From: Deltaproteobacteria bacterium | GTDB lineage: Bacteria > Campylobacterota_A > Desulfurellia > JAGGSF01 | DNA: 14,022 bases | Direction of reading: 5' to 3' | Assembly: GCA_021159235.1 (NCBI GenBank) | Contig: JAGGSF010000105.1 | Location: 1-14,022 of the forward strand | Shown here: positions 7,297 to 14,017 of the stretch, in pieces | How the letters are laid out: each line of letters starts with the position of its first letter | Numbering within the stretch: position 1 is the first letter of the stretch | Made by a program: the position numbers and the translations under genes | Notes under the pieces: model-generated | The model's database searches: none | Told to the model about the DNA's origin: nothing | What the model saw: only the letters and a program-made list of their open reading frames with translations

Positions 7297-8048
7297 TCAC
7301 TTTTAACAACCAACGCCAGCCGCTCGCTCAGGTTGAAATCCGGTTTTACATAAGCAACCTTATAAAATCCTTTATCTTCTACTCTCGTTATTTTTCCCAG
7401 TACAAAACCGGCTGAGCTGGATACCTCCATCCCCTTTTTCAATGAAGCATCTTCGCTGATATATTTAACGCAGCACTTTCTCCCTCCATAAAATACACCA
7501 CGATATTCTCCCACCAGAGCATCTGTCACGAAATCTTTGTTCCATAATGTAGAAACCAGATATACCCCCTCTTTGAACGAATGTATCCTGCCAGCTAACA
7601 CGAGGTCTTTGGAGACAACCAGGTAGTCTTTTGTAATGTCAATATCCACATTTTCTATCGGTTTGATAGCCAAAAAACAGGGGTTTATAAGACTCTTACC
7701 CAACACCTTACATACGAAAACATGCAGACCTGCCTCATTACCCTTTGTTTTCATATTTAGTGCTTGCCTCAAGTATGAATTGGACATCCTATAAGCATAA
7801 TTTTCCACTTTTAATCGTACTATCTCTCTTTCCATTTTCTCTACATTGTTTTCAAGTTTCACCAGTAAAATATATTTTTTAATCCAGTCACTTACACTAT
7901 CTTTTACTTTTACAACGGCAATCTCAATGGGAAAAGTAGCAAAGATCACAGCATCTTCTATATAACCAGAAGCATTTGTATATCTTTTTACCCCCCATAG
8001 GCATACAACGATAAATATAATGATAATTAAATTTCTAAGCCAACGCAA
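7290..8048 (-). CDS. mreC: Rod shape-determining protein MreC
   Basis: MreC is a single-pass membrane protein whose periplasmic part activates PBP2/RodA and links it to cytoplasmic MreB. The 252-residue product shows a short basic N-terminus (MRWLRN), a membrane helix (about 7-20), a coiled coil (about 62-98, KLENNVEKMEREIVRLKVEN) and a beta-rich C-terminal domain with family-like segments (VLGKSLINPCFLAI; KGMEVSSSAGFVLGKI). The start is TTG at 8048, overlapping the mreB end by 14 bp, with AAGGG three bases upstream inside mreB. No better start occurs before the membrane helix. Position between mreB and mreD confirms the assignment. Confidence 0.94.
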   Translation of the reverse strand: MRWLRNLIIIIFIVVCLWGVKRYTNASGYIEDAVIFATFPIEIAVVKVKDSVSDWIKKYILLVKLENNVEKMEREIVRLKVENYAYRMSNSYLRQALNMKTKGNEAGLHVFVCKVLGKSLINPCFLAIKPIENVDIDITKDYLVVSKDLVLAGRIHSFKEGVYLVSTLWNKDFVTDALVGEYRGVFYGGRKCCVKYISEDASLKKGMEVSSSAGFVLGKITRVEDKGFYKVAYVKPDFNLSERLALVVKSEW

Positions 8049-9051
8049 TTTCCCTTAACAAATCCATATTCTCTGAAACTTTGCCAGCTCCTCTAACCAC
8101 CGCTTCCAATGGATCTTCTCCTATAACAACAGGCAACAATGTTTCTTGCTGAAACAACTTATCTATGCCTTTAAGGAGAGCGCCTCCACCTACTATTACA
8201 ATACCTCTATCTACAATATCGGATGCCAGCTCGGGAGGTGTCCTTTCCAGAACATCTTTTACAGCAGATACAATTTCCATAAGGCACTCATGGATTGCTT
8301 CTCTTAATTCGGCAACAGTTATCTTCACAGAGGTTGGAATACCGGAAACAAGATTTATTCCTTTTACTTCAATTTCCTCATCATCCATGTCTGTGGGATA
8401 TGCCGAACCCCATTTTATTTTTACCTGTTCAGCGGTACTTTCACCTATAAAAACATTATATTTCCTTTTAATATAATTCACAATCGCCATATCCATCTTA
8501 ACTCCACCTGACCTCAGGGATTGACTGCATACAATGCCACCCAGTGAAATCACAGCCACTTCTGTTGTTCCACCACCTATATCTACAATCATATTGCCCA
8601 CTGCTTCCTGCACGGGAAGACCCACACCAATAGCGGCGGCCATAGGTTCTTCTATTAGATAAACTTCTCTTGCTCCCGCACTCGTTGCAGAATCTCTTAC
8701 CGCTCTTTCTTCTACCTGAGTAATGCCATGAGGAACAGCAATGACTATTCGTGACTTTAGAAGAAAACCCTTGTTCTTTGCTTTCTTTATAAAATAACGA
8801 AGCATCTTCTCTGTAATTTCAAAATCTGCAATTACACCATTCTTCATTGGTTTTACAGCTTCTATCGCAGATGGTGTCCTGCCTACCATCCTTTTGGCTT
8901 CCTTTCCCACTGCCAAAACCTTTTTTCCTCCCTTACCGTCATTTTTCACGGCGACGACGGATGGTTCATTGACAACAATTCCTCTATCCTTTACATAAAC
9001 CAATGTGTTTGCTGTTCCTAAATCTACAGCAATGTCAGTAGAAAACCTCAT
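8035..9051 (-). CDS. mreB: Rod shape-determining protein MreB (bacterial actin)
   Basis: MreB is an ATP-binding actin homologue that forms membrane-attached filaments and orients lateral cell-wall synthesis. The 338-residue protein is of normal length and shows the actin-fold nucleotide motifs: phosphate-1 DLGTANTLVY (10-19), phosphate-2 DIGGGTTEVAV (157-167) and the adenosine motif IVGGGALLKG (286-295). The segments YLIEEPMAAAIGVGLPV and EDPLEAVVRGAGK are characteristic of MreB. The ATG at 9051 overlaps the rel stop as ATGA, and AAAGGAG lies nine bases upstream inside rel. It is the first elongasome gene in the operon, coupled to the stringent-response gene. Confidence 0.98.
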   Translation of the reverse strand: MRFSTDIAVDLGTANTLVYVKDRGIVVNEPSVVAVKNDGKGGKKVLAVGKEAKRMVGRTPSAIEAVKPMKNGVIADFEITEKMLRYFIKKAKNKGFLLKSRIVIAVPHGITQVEERAVRDSATSAGAREVYLIEEPMAAAIGVGLPVQEAVGNMIVDIGGGTTEVAVISLGGIVCSQSLRSGGVKMDMAIVNYIKRKYNVFIGESTAEQVKIKWGSAYPTDMDDEEIEVKGINLVSGIPTSVKITVAELREAIHECLMEIVSAVKDVLERTPPELASDIVDRGIVIVGGGALLKGIDKLFQQETLLPVVIGEDPLEAVVRGAGKVSENMDLLREIALA

Positions 9052-11234
9052 AATTCTACACTCCTTTCTATACTTGCATTTACAGGGTTACCTTTAATAA
9101 CCCTCTGAATAGAAATTACATCTTTCAATTTTCTTAAGCTTCCTATAAGTTTTTCCAGTTCGCTTTTACTGTTTATATCCAGAACAAAGGAGATTACAGT
9201 CTTTGTTTCACCATCCACATTTTTCATATGGACGTCTCTTATGTTCACTCCATATGAAGAAATCATGTCTGTTACCTGCGACAGTATGCCTACCCTGTTT
9301 ACCACCAACATACTGATTCTCACGGGGTAAACCTGTTTTTCTTCAGGTACCCATTCCACCTCTACCAATCTGTCATTATCATAACCCAATTTTCTTATAT
9401 TATAACAATCTATTCGGTGCACGGTTATTCCCCTTCCTCTGGTGATAAACCCTATAATTTCATCACCGGGAAGAGGACTACAGCATTTAGCAATCCCTAT
9501 CATCACTTCATCTACACCTTTAACCCTTATACCACAATTTTTCTTTTCTTTGACCGCTATCTTTTCTCTTTTTTTCGGAAGAGGAATAAACTTGTCTACC
9601 ACTGTAAGGGGATTCAACTTACCAAAGCCTATTTTTGCAAACAATTCATATGGCTTTTTGCAATTAAAATAAGCACATATTGTTTCCAAGTCCTTGGCAT
9701 GGAGAAAATTTTGTATAGAACTGCCGCTTTCCCTTAATTTTTGGGAAAGGACACCTCTACCTATTTCTATCGCTTCTTCTTTTTCTTCTTTCCTTATCCA
9801 TTGTCTTATGTGAGTCTTTGCTTTAGAAGTCTGCACATAAGAAAGCCAATCTCTACTGGGATGCTTATGTGGAGATGTCATCACCTCCACAATGTCACCA
9901 CTCTTAATTTTATATTTTAAAGGCACTATCTTTCCATTTACCTTTGCTCCTATACACCTGTTGCCTATCTCTGTATGTACACTGTAGGCGAAATCTATTG
10001 GCGTGGCACCCTCCGGGAGCACTTTTAAATCTCCTTTTGGAGTAAATGCATAAACTTCATTTTCAAATAAATCTATTTTTAAATTATCCAAGAAATCGCG
10101 AGGAGTTTTTAGATCCTTTTGCAGTTCAAAAATATATCTCAACCAGACAAAAGCTTTATCTCCCTCACTAAACTTTCCTCCTTCTTTGTATCTCCAGTGG
10201 GCAGCTATGCCTTCTTCAGCCACTTTATCCATTTCATGTGTTCTTATTTGAATCTCTATCACCCGGTTTAAGGGACCAAACACAGTTGTATGTAAAGATT
10301 GATAGAAATTAGGCTTGGGCAAAGCGATATAATCCTTAAAATGTCCGGGAATGGGTTTATAAAATTTATGTATAGCACCTAACGCTGAATAACAGTCATT
10401 TTCCGTTTGCGTGATGATCCTGATTGCCATCAGATCATATATGTCTTCAAAATTCAACTGCTTTCGTATCATCTTGTTATAAATACTGTATATATTTTTT
10501 GCTCTACCCTTTACCTTACAATCTATTCCAGTTCTGGATAGTTTTTCTTTTATTTCCTCCTCTGCATATCTTACATATTTTACTCTTTCGTCTTTTGTCT
10601 CTTTAAGTTTACATACAATATCTTTATAACCCTTGGGATCTTTATACTGTAGGCTCAAGTCTTCCAGCTCTGATTTCACCCACTCTATACCTAAACGATG
10701 AGCAATGGGTGCGTATATCTCCAGTGTCTCCTTAGATATTCTGTTTCTCTTTGCCTCTGGCAGATATGATAATGTTCTCATGTTATGCAGGCGATCGGCA
10801 AGCTTTATTAAAATAACCCTTATATCCTTAGCCATAGCAACGACCATCTTGCGGAAGTTCTTCGCTTGCCTCTCCTCATTGCTTTTATAGGAAAGTTTTC
10901 CAATCTTCGTTATACCATTAACCAGAAAGGCAATCTCTTTCCCAAATCTCTTTTCCACATCAGAAATGGTAGCGGATGTATCCTCTACAACATCATGAAG
11001 AAGAGCAGCGGCAATTGTTGCTTTATCTAAGTGCATTTGGGAGGTAATTCTTGCCACTTCTATCGGGTGAAGAATATAATCTTCTCCCGATTCTCTTAGC
11101 TGTCCTTGATGCAATTCTCTTGCCCAGTTGAATGCATCGTCTAAAAGTTTTCCTGCTTCAGTGTCATGCTTTGTTACAGTTTCTCTTAATTCACTATATA
11201 GTCTGATTGCATCTTTATTCTCTGCATTTAACAT
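9048..11234 (-). CDS. rel: RelA/SpoT-family (p)ppGpp synthetase/hydrolase
   Basis: A long RelA/SpoT homologue that makes and degrades the alarmone (p)ppGpp. Domains in order (numbered from the GTG at 11252; subtract 6 for the ATG): HD hydrolase (about 40-200) with H48 and an intact HDVVED (86-91); synthetase (about 245-355) with RAKNIYSIYNK, YQSLHTT and EIQIRT; TGS (about 395-460, VYAFTPKGDLKVLP); helical region; zinc-finger/RIS-type region with CC (590-591); C-terminal ACT domain (about 645-720). The intact hydrolase and the K/D of RxKD suggest a bifunctional enzyme, though the R of that motif is H304. I prefer the ATG at 11234 because GAAGG sits eight bases upstream; a GTG at 11252 would overlap rpoZ further and lacks a well-placed site. 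It overlaps rpoZ by 20 bp and mreB by 4. Confidence 0.96.
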   Translation of the reverse strand: MLNAENKDAIRLYSELRETVTKHDTEAGKLLDDAFNWARELHQGQLRESGEDYILHPIEVARITSQMHLDKATIAAALLHDVVEDTSATISDVEKRFGKEIAFLVNGITKIGKLSYKSNEERQAKNFRKMVVAMAKDIRVILIKLADRLHNMRTLSYLPEAKRNRISKETLEIYAPIAHRLGIEWVKSELEDLSLQYKDPKGYKDIVCKLKETKDERVKYVRYAEEEIKEKLSRTGIDCKVKGRAKNIYSIYNKMIRKQLNFEDIYDLMAIRIITQTENDCYSALGAIHKFYKPIPGHFKDYIALPKPNFYQSLHTTVFGPLNRVIEIQIRTHEMDKVAEEGIAAHWRYKEGGKFSEGDKAFVWLRYIFELQKDLKTPRDFLDNLKIDLFENEVYAFTPKGDLKVLPEGATPIDFAYSVHTEIGNRCIGAKVNGKIVPLKYKIKSGDIVEVMTSPHKHPSRDWLSYVQTSKAKTHIRQWIRKEEKEEAIEIGRGVLSQKLRESGSSIQNFLHAKDLETICAYFNCKKPYELFAKIGFGKLNPLTVVDKFIPLPKKREKIAVKEKKNCGIRVKGVDEVMIGIAKCCSPLPGDEIIGFITRGRGITVHRIDCYNIRKLGYDNDRLVEVEWVPEEKQVYPVRISMLVVNRVGILSQVTDMISSYGVNIRDVHMKNVDGETKTVISFVLDINSKSELEKLIGSLRKLKDVISIQRVIKGNPVNASIERSVEL
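9061..9067 (-). promoter_or_regulatory. Ribosome binding site of mreB
   Basis: AAAGGAG on the minus strand, nine bases before the mreB ATG and lying inside the end of the rel coding region. It shows that mreB is translated from its own Shine-Dalgarno within the polycistronic message. Confidence 0.75.
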
Positions 11235-11418
11235 CCCACAGACCTTCAGCACACTCTTTCAGGGCAATGATAGAGTTTTTATGTTCACCGCTGCTAATCA
11301 GAGGTCTATCCCCTCGTGCAAGACATCTTTCCCTTAACGAAGCAACTCTCACCAGCAGATATCTACTCTTTATATGTTTCAGGGCCTGACAGGTAATTTC
11401 TTCAATTTTCTCAGCCAT
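11215..11418 (-). CDS. rpoZ: RNA polymerase omega subunit
   Basis: Omega binds the beta-prime subunit, aids RNA polymerase assembly and contributes to a ppGpp-binding site in some bacteria. The 67-residue protein carries the omega core: SRYLLVRVASLRERCLARG (compare 'NRF.LV..AA.RARQL..G') and HKNSIIALKECAEG (compare 'K....AL.EI..G'). Length is typical. The ATG at 11418 overlaps the gmk end by 8 bp and has a perfect AGGAGG six bases upstream. The 3' end overlaps rel. The order gmk-rpoZ-rel is widely conserved and supports the assignment of this short, weakly conserved gene. Confidence 0.92.
   Translation of the reverse strand: MAEKIEEITCQALKHIKSRYLLVRVASLRERCLARGDRPLISSGEHKNSIIALKECAEGLWDVKCRE
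11243..11247 (-). promoter_or_regulatory. Ribosome binding site deciding the rel start
   Basis: GAAGG on the minus strand, eight bases before the ATG at 11234. The upstream GTG at 11252 has no motif at a workable distance, so this site favours the shorter rel product. Confidence 0.55.
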
Positions 11419-12043
11419 TTTCCACCTCCTTTTTTAATTGTGTTATTAATTTATTTACCTTTTCTCGTAAATCAACAGCACAAACACTTACCTTTTGCTT
11501 TTCCGTGTTCACAATACATTTAAAATCATTGATTGCCTGCTCTATAGAATCATTAATTATAAAATAATCAAAAAAAAATAACTCCTTTAACTCATTTATG
11601 GCATTTTTCAGTCGTAATATCTTATCTTCTTTATATGCTTTGTTTAATCGTTTCACCCACTCTTTAAAGGATGGAGGAAGAAGAAAGATTGAAACTGCAT
11701 GAGGAAACTCCTTTTTGATACTTCTTGCACCTTGCACATCTATGGAGAGCACTGCATCATATCCATCCTTTAAAACTTCTTGAAGTGCCTTTTTGCTTGT
11801 TCCGTACAGGTTTCCATGAACTTCTGCCCATTCTACAAACATCTTTTTTTCTACTTCTTTTTGAAATTCTTCTGGTGAGACAAAATAATAATCTATACCT
11901 TCTCTCTCTTCTTCTCTCTTTTTCCTTGTAGTATGAGTAACTACCCTCTTCACCGTTTTTATTTTTTCTTCTATTGCCTTACACAATGTAGTTTTTCCTA
12001 CACCTGTGGGAGCAGAGATGATAAAGATCAATCCTTCGCGCAT
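11411..12043 (-). CDS. gmk: Guanylate kinase
   Basis: Guanylate kinase converts GMP to GDP with ATP, feeding GTP and (p)ppGpp synthesis in the cytoplasm. The 210-residue product has the P-loop SAPTGVGKTT (10-19), the GMP-binding region (THTTRKKREEEREGIDYYFVS), FVEWAEVHGNLYGTSKKAL and the IDVQGARSIK and IFLLPPS blocks, all typical of the family. The lid segment (NKAYKEDKILRLKNAINEL) lacks the common RG before the acidic residues but is otherwise aligned. The ATG at 12043 fits the conserved MREG start; it overlaps the upstream RemA-like gene by 16 bp and rpoZ by 8 bp. Confidence 0.96.
   Translation of the reverse strand: MREGLIFIISAPTGVGKTTLCKAIEEKIKTVKRVVTHTTRKKREEEREGIDYYFVSPEEFQKEVEKKMFVEWAEVHGNLYGTSKKALQEVLKDGYDAVLSIDVQGARSIKKEFPHAVSIFLLPPSFKEWVKRLNKAYKEDKILRLKNAINELKELFFFDYFIINDSIEQAINDFKCIVNTEKQKVSVCAVDLREKVNKLITQLKKEVENG
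11425..11430 (-). promoter_or_regulatory. Perfect Shine-Dalgarno of rpoZ
   Basis: AGGAGG on the minus strand, six bases before the rpoZ ATG, within the last codons of gmk. Its consensus match shows that the organism uses classical Shine-Dalgarno initiation for operon-internal genes. Confidence 0.85.
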
Positions 12044-12273
12044 ATTTTTTCCAATCTTTCTCTGATGGTATCTACAGTAATGGCGGAAAGAATAACATGA
12101 CCTGAATCCATAATAATTACAGAACGTGTTTTTCTCCCCTGTGTAACATCGATGAGCATGCCCTTGTTTCTTGATTCTTCTTTCATTCGCCTTATTGGTA
12201 CAGAATTGGGGCTAATGATAGCAATAATCCGCTCTGTAAAAACTATATTCCCAAAACCTACACTTATCACCAT
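12028..12273 (-). CDS. remA: RemA-like protein (DUF370)
   Basis: Small protein of the RemA/DUF370 family. In Bacillus subtilis RemA is a DNA-binding activator of biofilm-matrix operons; in most other bacteria the role is unknown. The product of about 81 residues has the conserved blocks SVGFGNIVF, RIIAIISPNSVPIRRM, GMLIDVTQGRKTRSVIIMDSGHVILSAI and the terminal TIRERL. I place the start at the ATG at 12273, giving MVISVGFGN, the usual family start. TTTAGGT lies eight bases upstream, whereas the GTG two codons earlier (12279) has that motif too close. It lies 29 bp after lptB and overlaps gmk by 16 bp. The order remA-gmk-rpoZ is conserved in many bacteria, usually with yicC in front; here lptB takes that place. 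Confidence 0.92.
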   Translation of the reverse strand: MVISVGFGNIVFTERIIAIISPNSVPIRRMKEESRNKGMLIDVTQGRKTRSVIIMDSGHVILSAITVDTIRERLEKICAKD

Positions 12274-12281
12274 ATCCACAT

Positions 12282-12285
12282 ACCT
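12282..12285 (-). promoter_or_regulatory. Ribosome binding site deciding the remA start
   Basis: AGGT (in TTTAGGT) on the minus strand, eight bases before the ATG at 12273 but only two bases before the alternative GTG at 12279. It favours the ATG. Confidence 0.5.
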
Positions 12286-12302
12286 AAATGTATTTCACAC
12301 AG

Positions 12303-13022
12303 TTATTCTAATCTAAAACGCCTGCCCAGATACAGTTCTTGCACCTCTTGGTCATCTGCCAGCTCATGGGCGGTTCCTTCTCGAATTACACTCCCATCAT
12401 AAAGTATATATGACATATCGGTGATGTCCAGTGTCTCCCTTACATTATGGTCTGTAATCACAACTCCGATATTCTTTTCCTTTAGCTTCAGAATCATTCC
12501 TCTCAGTTCCTCTATCACGATGGGGTCTATACCTGTAAACGGCTCATCCAGGAGAATGATCTTGGGATTTAAGGCTAAGGCTCTGGCTACTTCCACCCTT
12601 CTCCTTTCCCCTCCCGAGACAACATATGCTTTACTTTTTCTGATGTGTTTAATTCTGAATTCTTCTAAGAGTTTTTCCAAAATATCATTTCTCACCTTTC
12701 TATCTTTGTATATAAGTTCTAATACTGCATAAATATTCTCTTCTACTGTAAGGCCACGAAAAACAGAACTCTCTTGTGGCAAATAGACGATGCCCAGATG
12801 TGCTCTTTCATACACAGGAAGATAGGTAATATCTTTTCCATCAAATATTATCTTTCCCTCATCAGGAGGGATCAGCCCGGCAACCATATAAAAAGTGGTT
12901 GTTTTGCCTGCTCCATTTGGTCCTAAAAGCCCTACTATCTCACCCCTCTTTATCTTCAAGTTCACCCCTTTAACAACAGTTCTGAAACCGTATCTCTTTG
13001 TTAAATTTTTCACTTTGAGCAC
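12303..13022 (-). CDS. lptB: LPS export ABC transporter ATPase LptB
   Basis: LptB is the cytoplasmic ATPase that, with LptFG and LptC, extracts lipopolysaccharide from the inner membrane for transport to the cell surface. The 239-residue protein is a complete ABC ATPase: Walker A GPNGAGKT (34-41), Q-loop Q83 in YLPQESSVFRGLT, signature VSGGE (135-139, followed by RRRVE as in LptB), Walker B ILLDE (156-160) and H-loop H192. YLPQ.SSVFR, PFTGIDPI and the end LGRRFRL are LptB-specific. The start is GTG at 13022; an in-frame TAA lies two codons upstream, so no longer form exists. There is no Shine-Dalgarno, but a promoter ends 6 bases before the GTG. It is the first gene of the large operon; lptA and lptC, usual neighbours, are not here. 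Confidence 0.96.
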   Translation of the reverse strand: MLKVKNLTKRYGFRTVVKGVNLKIKRGEIVGLLGPNGAGKTTTFYMVAGLIPPDEGKIIFDGKDITYLPVYERAHLGIVYLPQESSVFRGLTVEENIYAVLELIYKDRKVRNDILEKLLEEFRIKHIRKSKAYVVSGGERRRVEVARALALNPKIILLDEPFTGIDPIVIEELRGMILKLKEKNIGVVITDHNVRETLDITDMSYILYDGSVIREGTAHELADDQEVQELYLGRRFRLE

Positions 13023-13028
13023 GGATTA

Positions 13029-13057
13029 ACAATACATCAACACCCTTTATTTTTCAA
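13029..13057 (-). promoter_or_regulatory. Promoter of the lptB-to-mrdA operon, leaderless
   Basis: On the minus strand TTGAAA (13057-13052, 5/6), 17-base spacer, TATTGT (13034-13029, 4/6), then TAATCC and the GTG at 13022. The seventh base after the -10 is the G of the start codon. No Shine-Dalgarno is present. Geometry is the same as for ykuK, nadK and surA. Confidence 0.55.
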
Positions 13058-13079
13058 TAAAAATTCAGCTTGCTATAAG
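13051..13079 (+). promoter_or_regulatory. Possible promoter of the TPR gene, with extended -10
   Basis: TTTTCA (13051-13056, 4/6), 17-base spacer, TATAAG (13074-13079, 5/6) preceded by TGC, which supplies an extended -10 (TGN). The predicted start near 13086 leaves a leader of about 43 bases with a Shine-Dalgarno. Its -35 occupies almost the same bases as the -35 of the divergent lptB promoter. Confidence 0.4.
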
Positions 13080-13082
13080 TAC

Positions 13083-13104
13083 AAATTTGCATTAAATTTG
13101 AATT
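13083..13104 (+). repeat. Two tandem 11-bp repeats upstream of the TPR gene
   Basis: AAATTTGCATT (13083-13093) followed directly by AAATTTGAATT (13094-13104), 10 of 11 bases identical. The 11-bp period is about one helical turn, so the copies face the same side of the DNA. They lie just downstream of the proposed TPR promoter, at or within its leader. Possible operator or chance in A/T-rich sequence. Confidence 0.4.
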
Positions 13105-13116
13105 AATAAGGGGTAA

Positions 13117-13122
13117 AGGAGG
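13117..13122 (+). promoter_or_regulatory. Perfect Shine-Dalgarno of the TPR gene
   Basis: AGGAGG six bases before the ATG at 13129. It fixes the start and contrasts with the leaderless lptB start on the other side of the same spacer. Confidence 0.85.
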
Positions 13123-13128
13123 AATAAT

Positions 13129-13944
13129 ATGGAAGGAAAAGAGATTAAAGCGGTAGAATTATGGAGACAGCTGGCCACAATGTTGAGTGAAATGAGTAGA
13201 GGAAACTATGAAAAGGCGATAAATGATGGGAAAAAATTGATGGAGCTTTCCTTAGATTCGCCTGCTTTTAAATTGGGGAAGGCTGAGACACTACGCTGTA
13301 TAGGAAGGGCATACTTTATGTTAGATAAATGTGATGAAGCCATTGACTATCTAACCAGAGCATTGGAAATAGCCGAGGCAGCAAACTTAGAAGAAGAAGC
13401 AGTGCATATCTTTATTATGCTGGGGAATGTTTATGCTAAGAAAGGAAACGATGACAGAGCACTGGACTATTTTGACAAATCGGTGAAACTGGCAAAAAAA
13501 ATAGAAGACAATGAAATGGAAGCGATTGCTTTAAACAATATTGCTAATATTTATTGTCGCAGAAATGAATGCAAAAGAGCACTGGATTACTCCAAGGATG
13601 CACTGTCTCTATTTTTAAAGAGTAGAACATCCAGCCCTATGGATAAGGCAGAAGCCTATTTTACCAATGCTCTTATCTTAGAGAAGCTGGGAAACATGAA
13701 TCCTGCAATTAGCAGTTGTAGGTTATCGTTTGAACTATACAAAGAAGCTGGAAACGAAGAAAAAGCCATTGAGGTCTTGATAAAATTAGGAGATATGTAT
13801 TATTCATTGGGTGATAATAAAAACGCAATGGAATGCTGGGAACAGAGTGCGGATATGTGCGAGAGGAGTGGATTGATAAAGGAGGCAGTAGATATTTTAG
13901 GCAAAATACACGAGAGAAAAAAGAGAGTTTTTTATAGTGTATAA
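13129..13944 (+). CDS. TPR-repeat protein of unknown function
   Basis: A 271-residue protein built almost wholly of tetratricopeptide repeats, helix-pair modules that form a curved scaffold for protein binding. About six units can be seen, near 12-45, 51-86, 92-126, 132-165, 173-206 and 212-246; the clearest are AEAYFTNALILEKLG-type helices and GDMYYSLGDNKNAMECWEQS. The roughly 40-residue period with short acidic linkers resembles the LGN/Rapsyn class of TPR. There is no signal peptide, membrane segment or added catalytic domain, so it is probably a cytoplasmic adaptor. The protein ends in a basic tail (HERKKRVFYSV). It is transcribed away from lptB across 106 bp and has no same-strand neighbour within the window. 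I do not recognise a specific family and cannot assign a partner. Confidence 0.85.
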   Translation: MEGKEIKAVELWRQLATMLSEMSRGNYEKAINDGKKLMELSLDSPAFKLGKAETLRCIGRAYFMLDKCDEAIDYLTRALEIAEAANLEEEAVHIFIMLGNVYAKKGNDDRALDYFDKSVKLAKKIEDNEMEAIALNNIANIYCRRNECKRALDYSKDALSLFLKSRTSSPMDKAEAYFTNALILEKLGNMNPAISSCRLSFELYKEAGNEEKAIEVLIKLGDMYYSLGDNKNAMECWEQSADMCERSGLIKEAVDILGKIHERKKRVFYSV

Positions 13945-14001
13945 TTTGCCGCTTTTTGTATTTTTCCTGTTATTTGTTCTCGCTGTTTAGGAAAATTAAT
14001 C

Positions 14002-14017
14002 ATTATTTACAAATAAT
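14002..14017. repeat. A/T-only inverted repeat after the TPR gene
   Basis: ATTATTT-AC-AAATAAT: perfect 7-bp arms around two bases, 58 bases after the TPR stop. It contains no G/C pair in the stem, so it is a poor intrinsic terminator. It could be an operator for a gene beyond the edge, or chance. The rest of 13945-14022 shows nothing else. Confidence 0.25.

Noticed and set aside
8165-8476. Plus-strand open frames opposite mreB, and similar ones opposite mfd, mrdA, rel, gmk and lptB
   Set aside because: They lie antisense to strongly conserved coding sequence, have no ribosome sites or recognisable domains, and show the biased composition expected of shadow frames.
13917-13933. AAAAAA-GAGAG-TTTTTT hairpin near the end of the TPR gene, as a terminator
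   Set aside because: The stem is only A:T pairs and lies inside the coding region (the KKRVF codons); it is unlikely to stop transcription.
13938-13943. TATAAT at the 3' end of the TPR gene as a promoter for a downstream gene
   Set aside because: No -35-like hexamer lies at 16-18 bases upstream, and no start codon with a matching geometry follows within the window.
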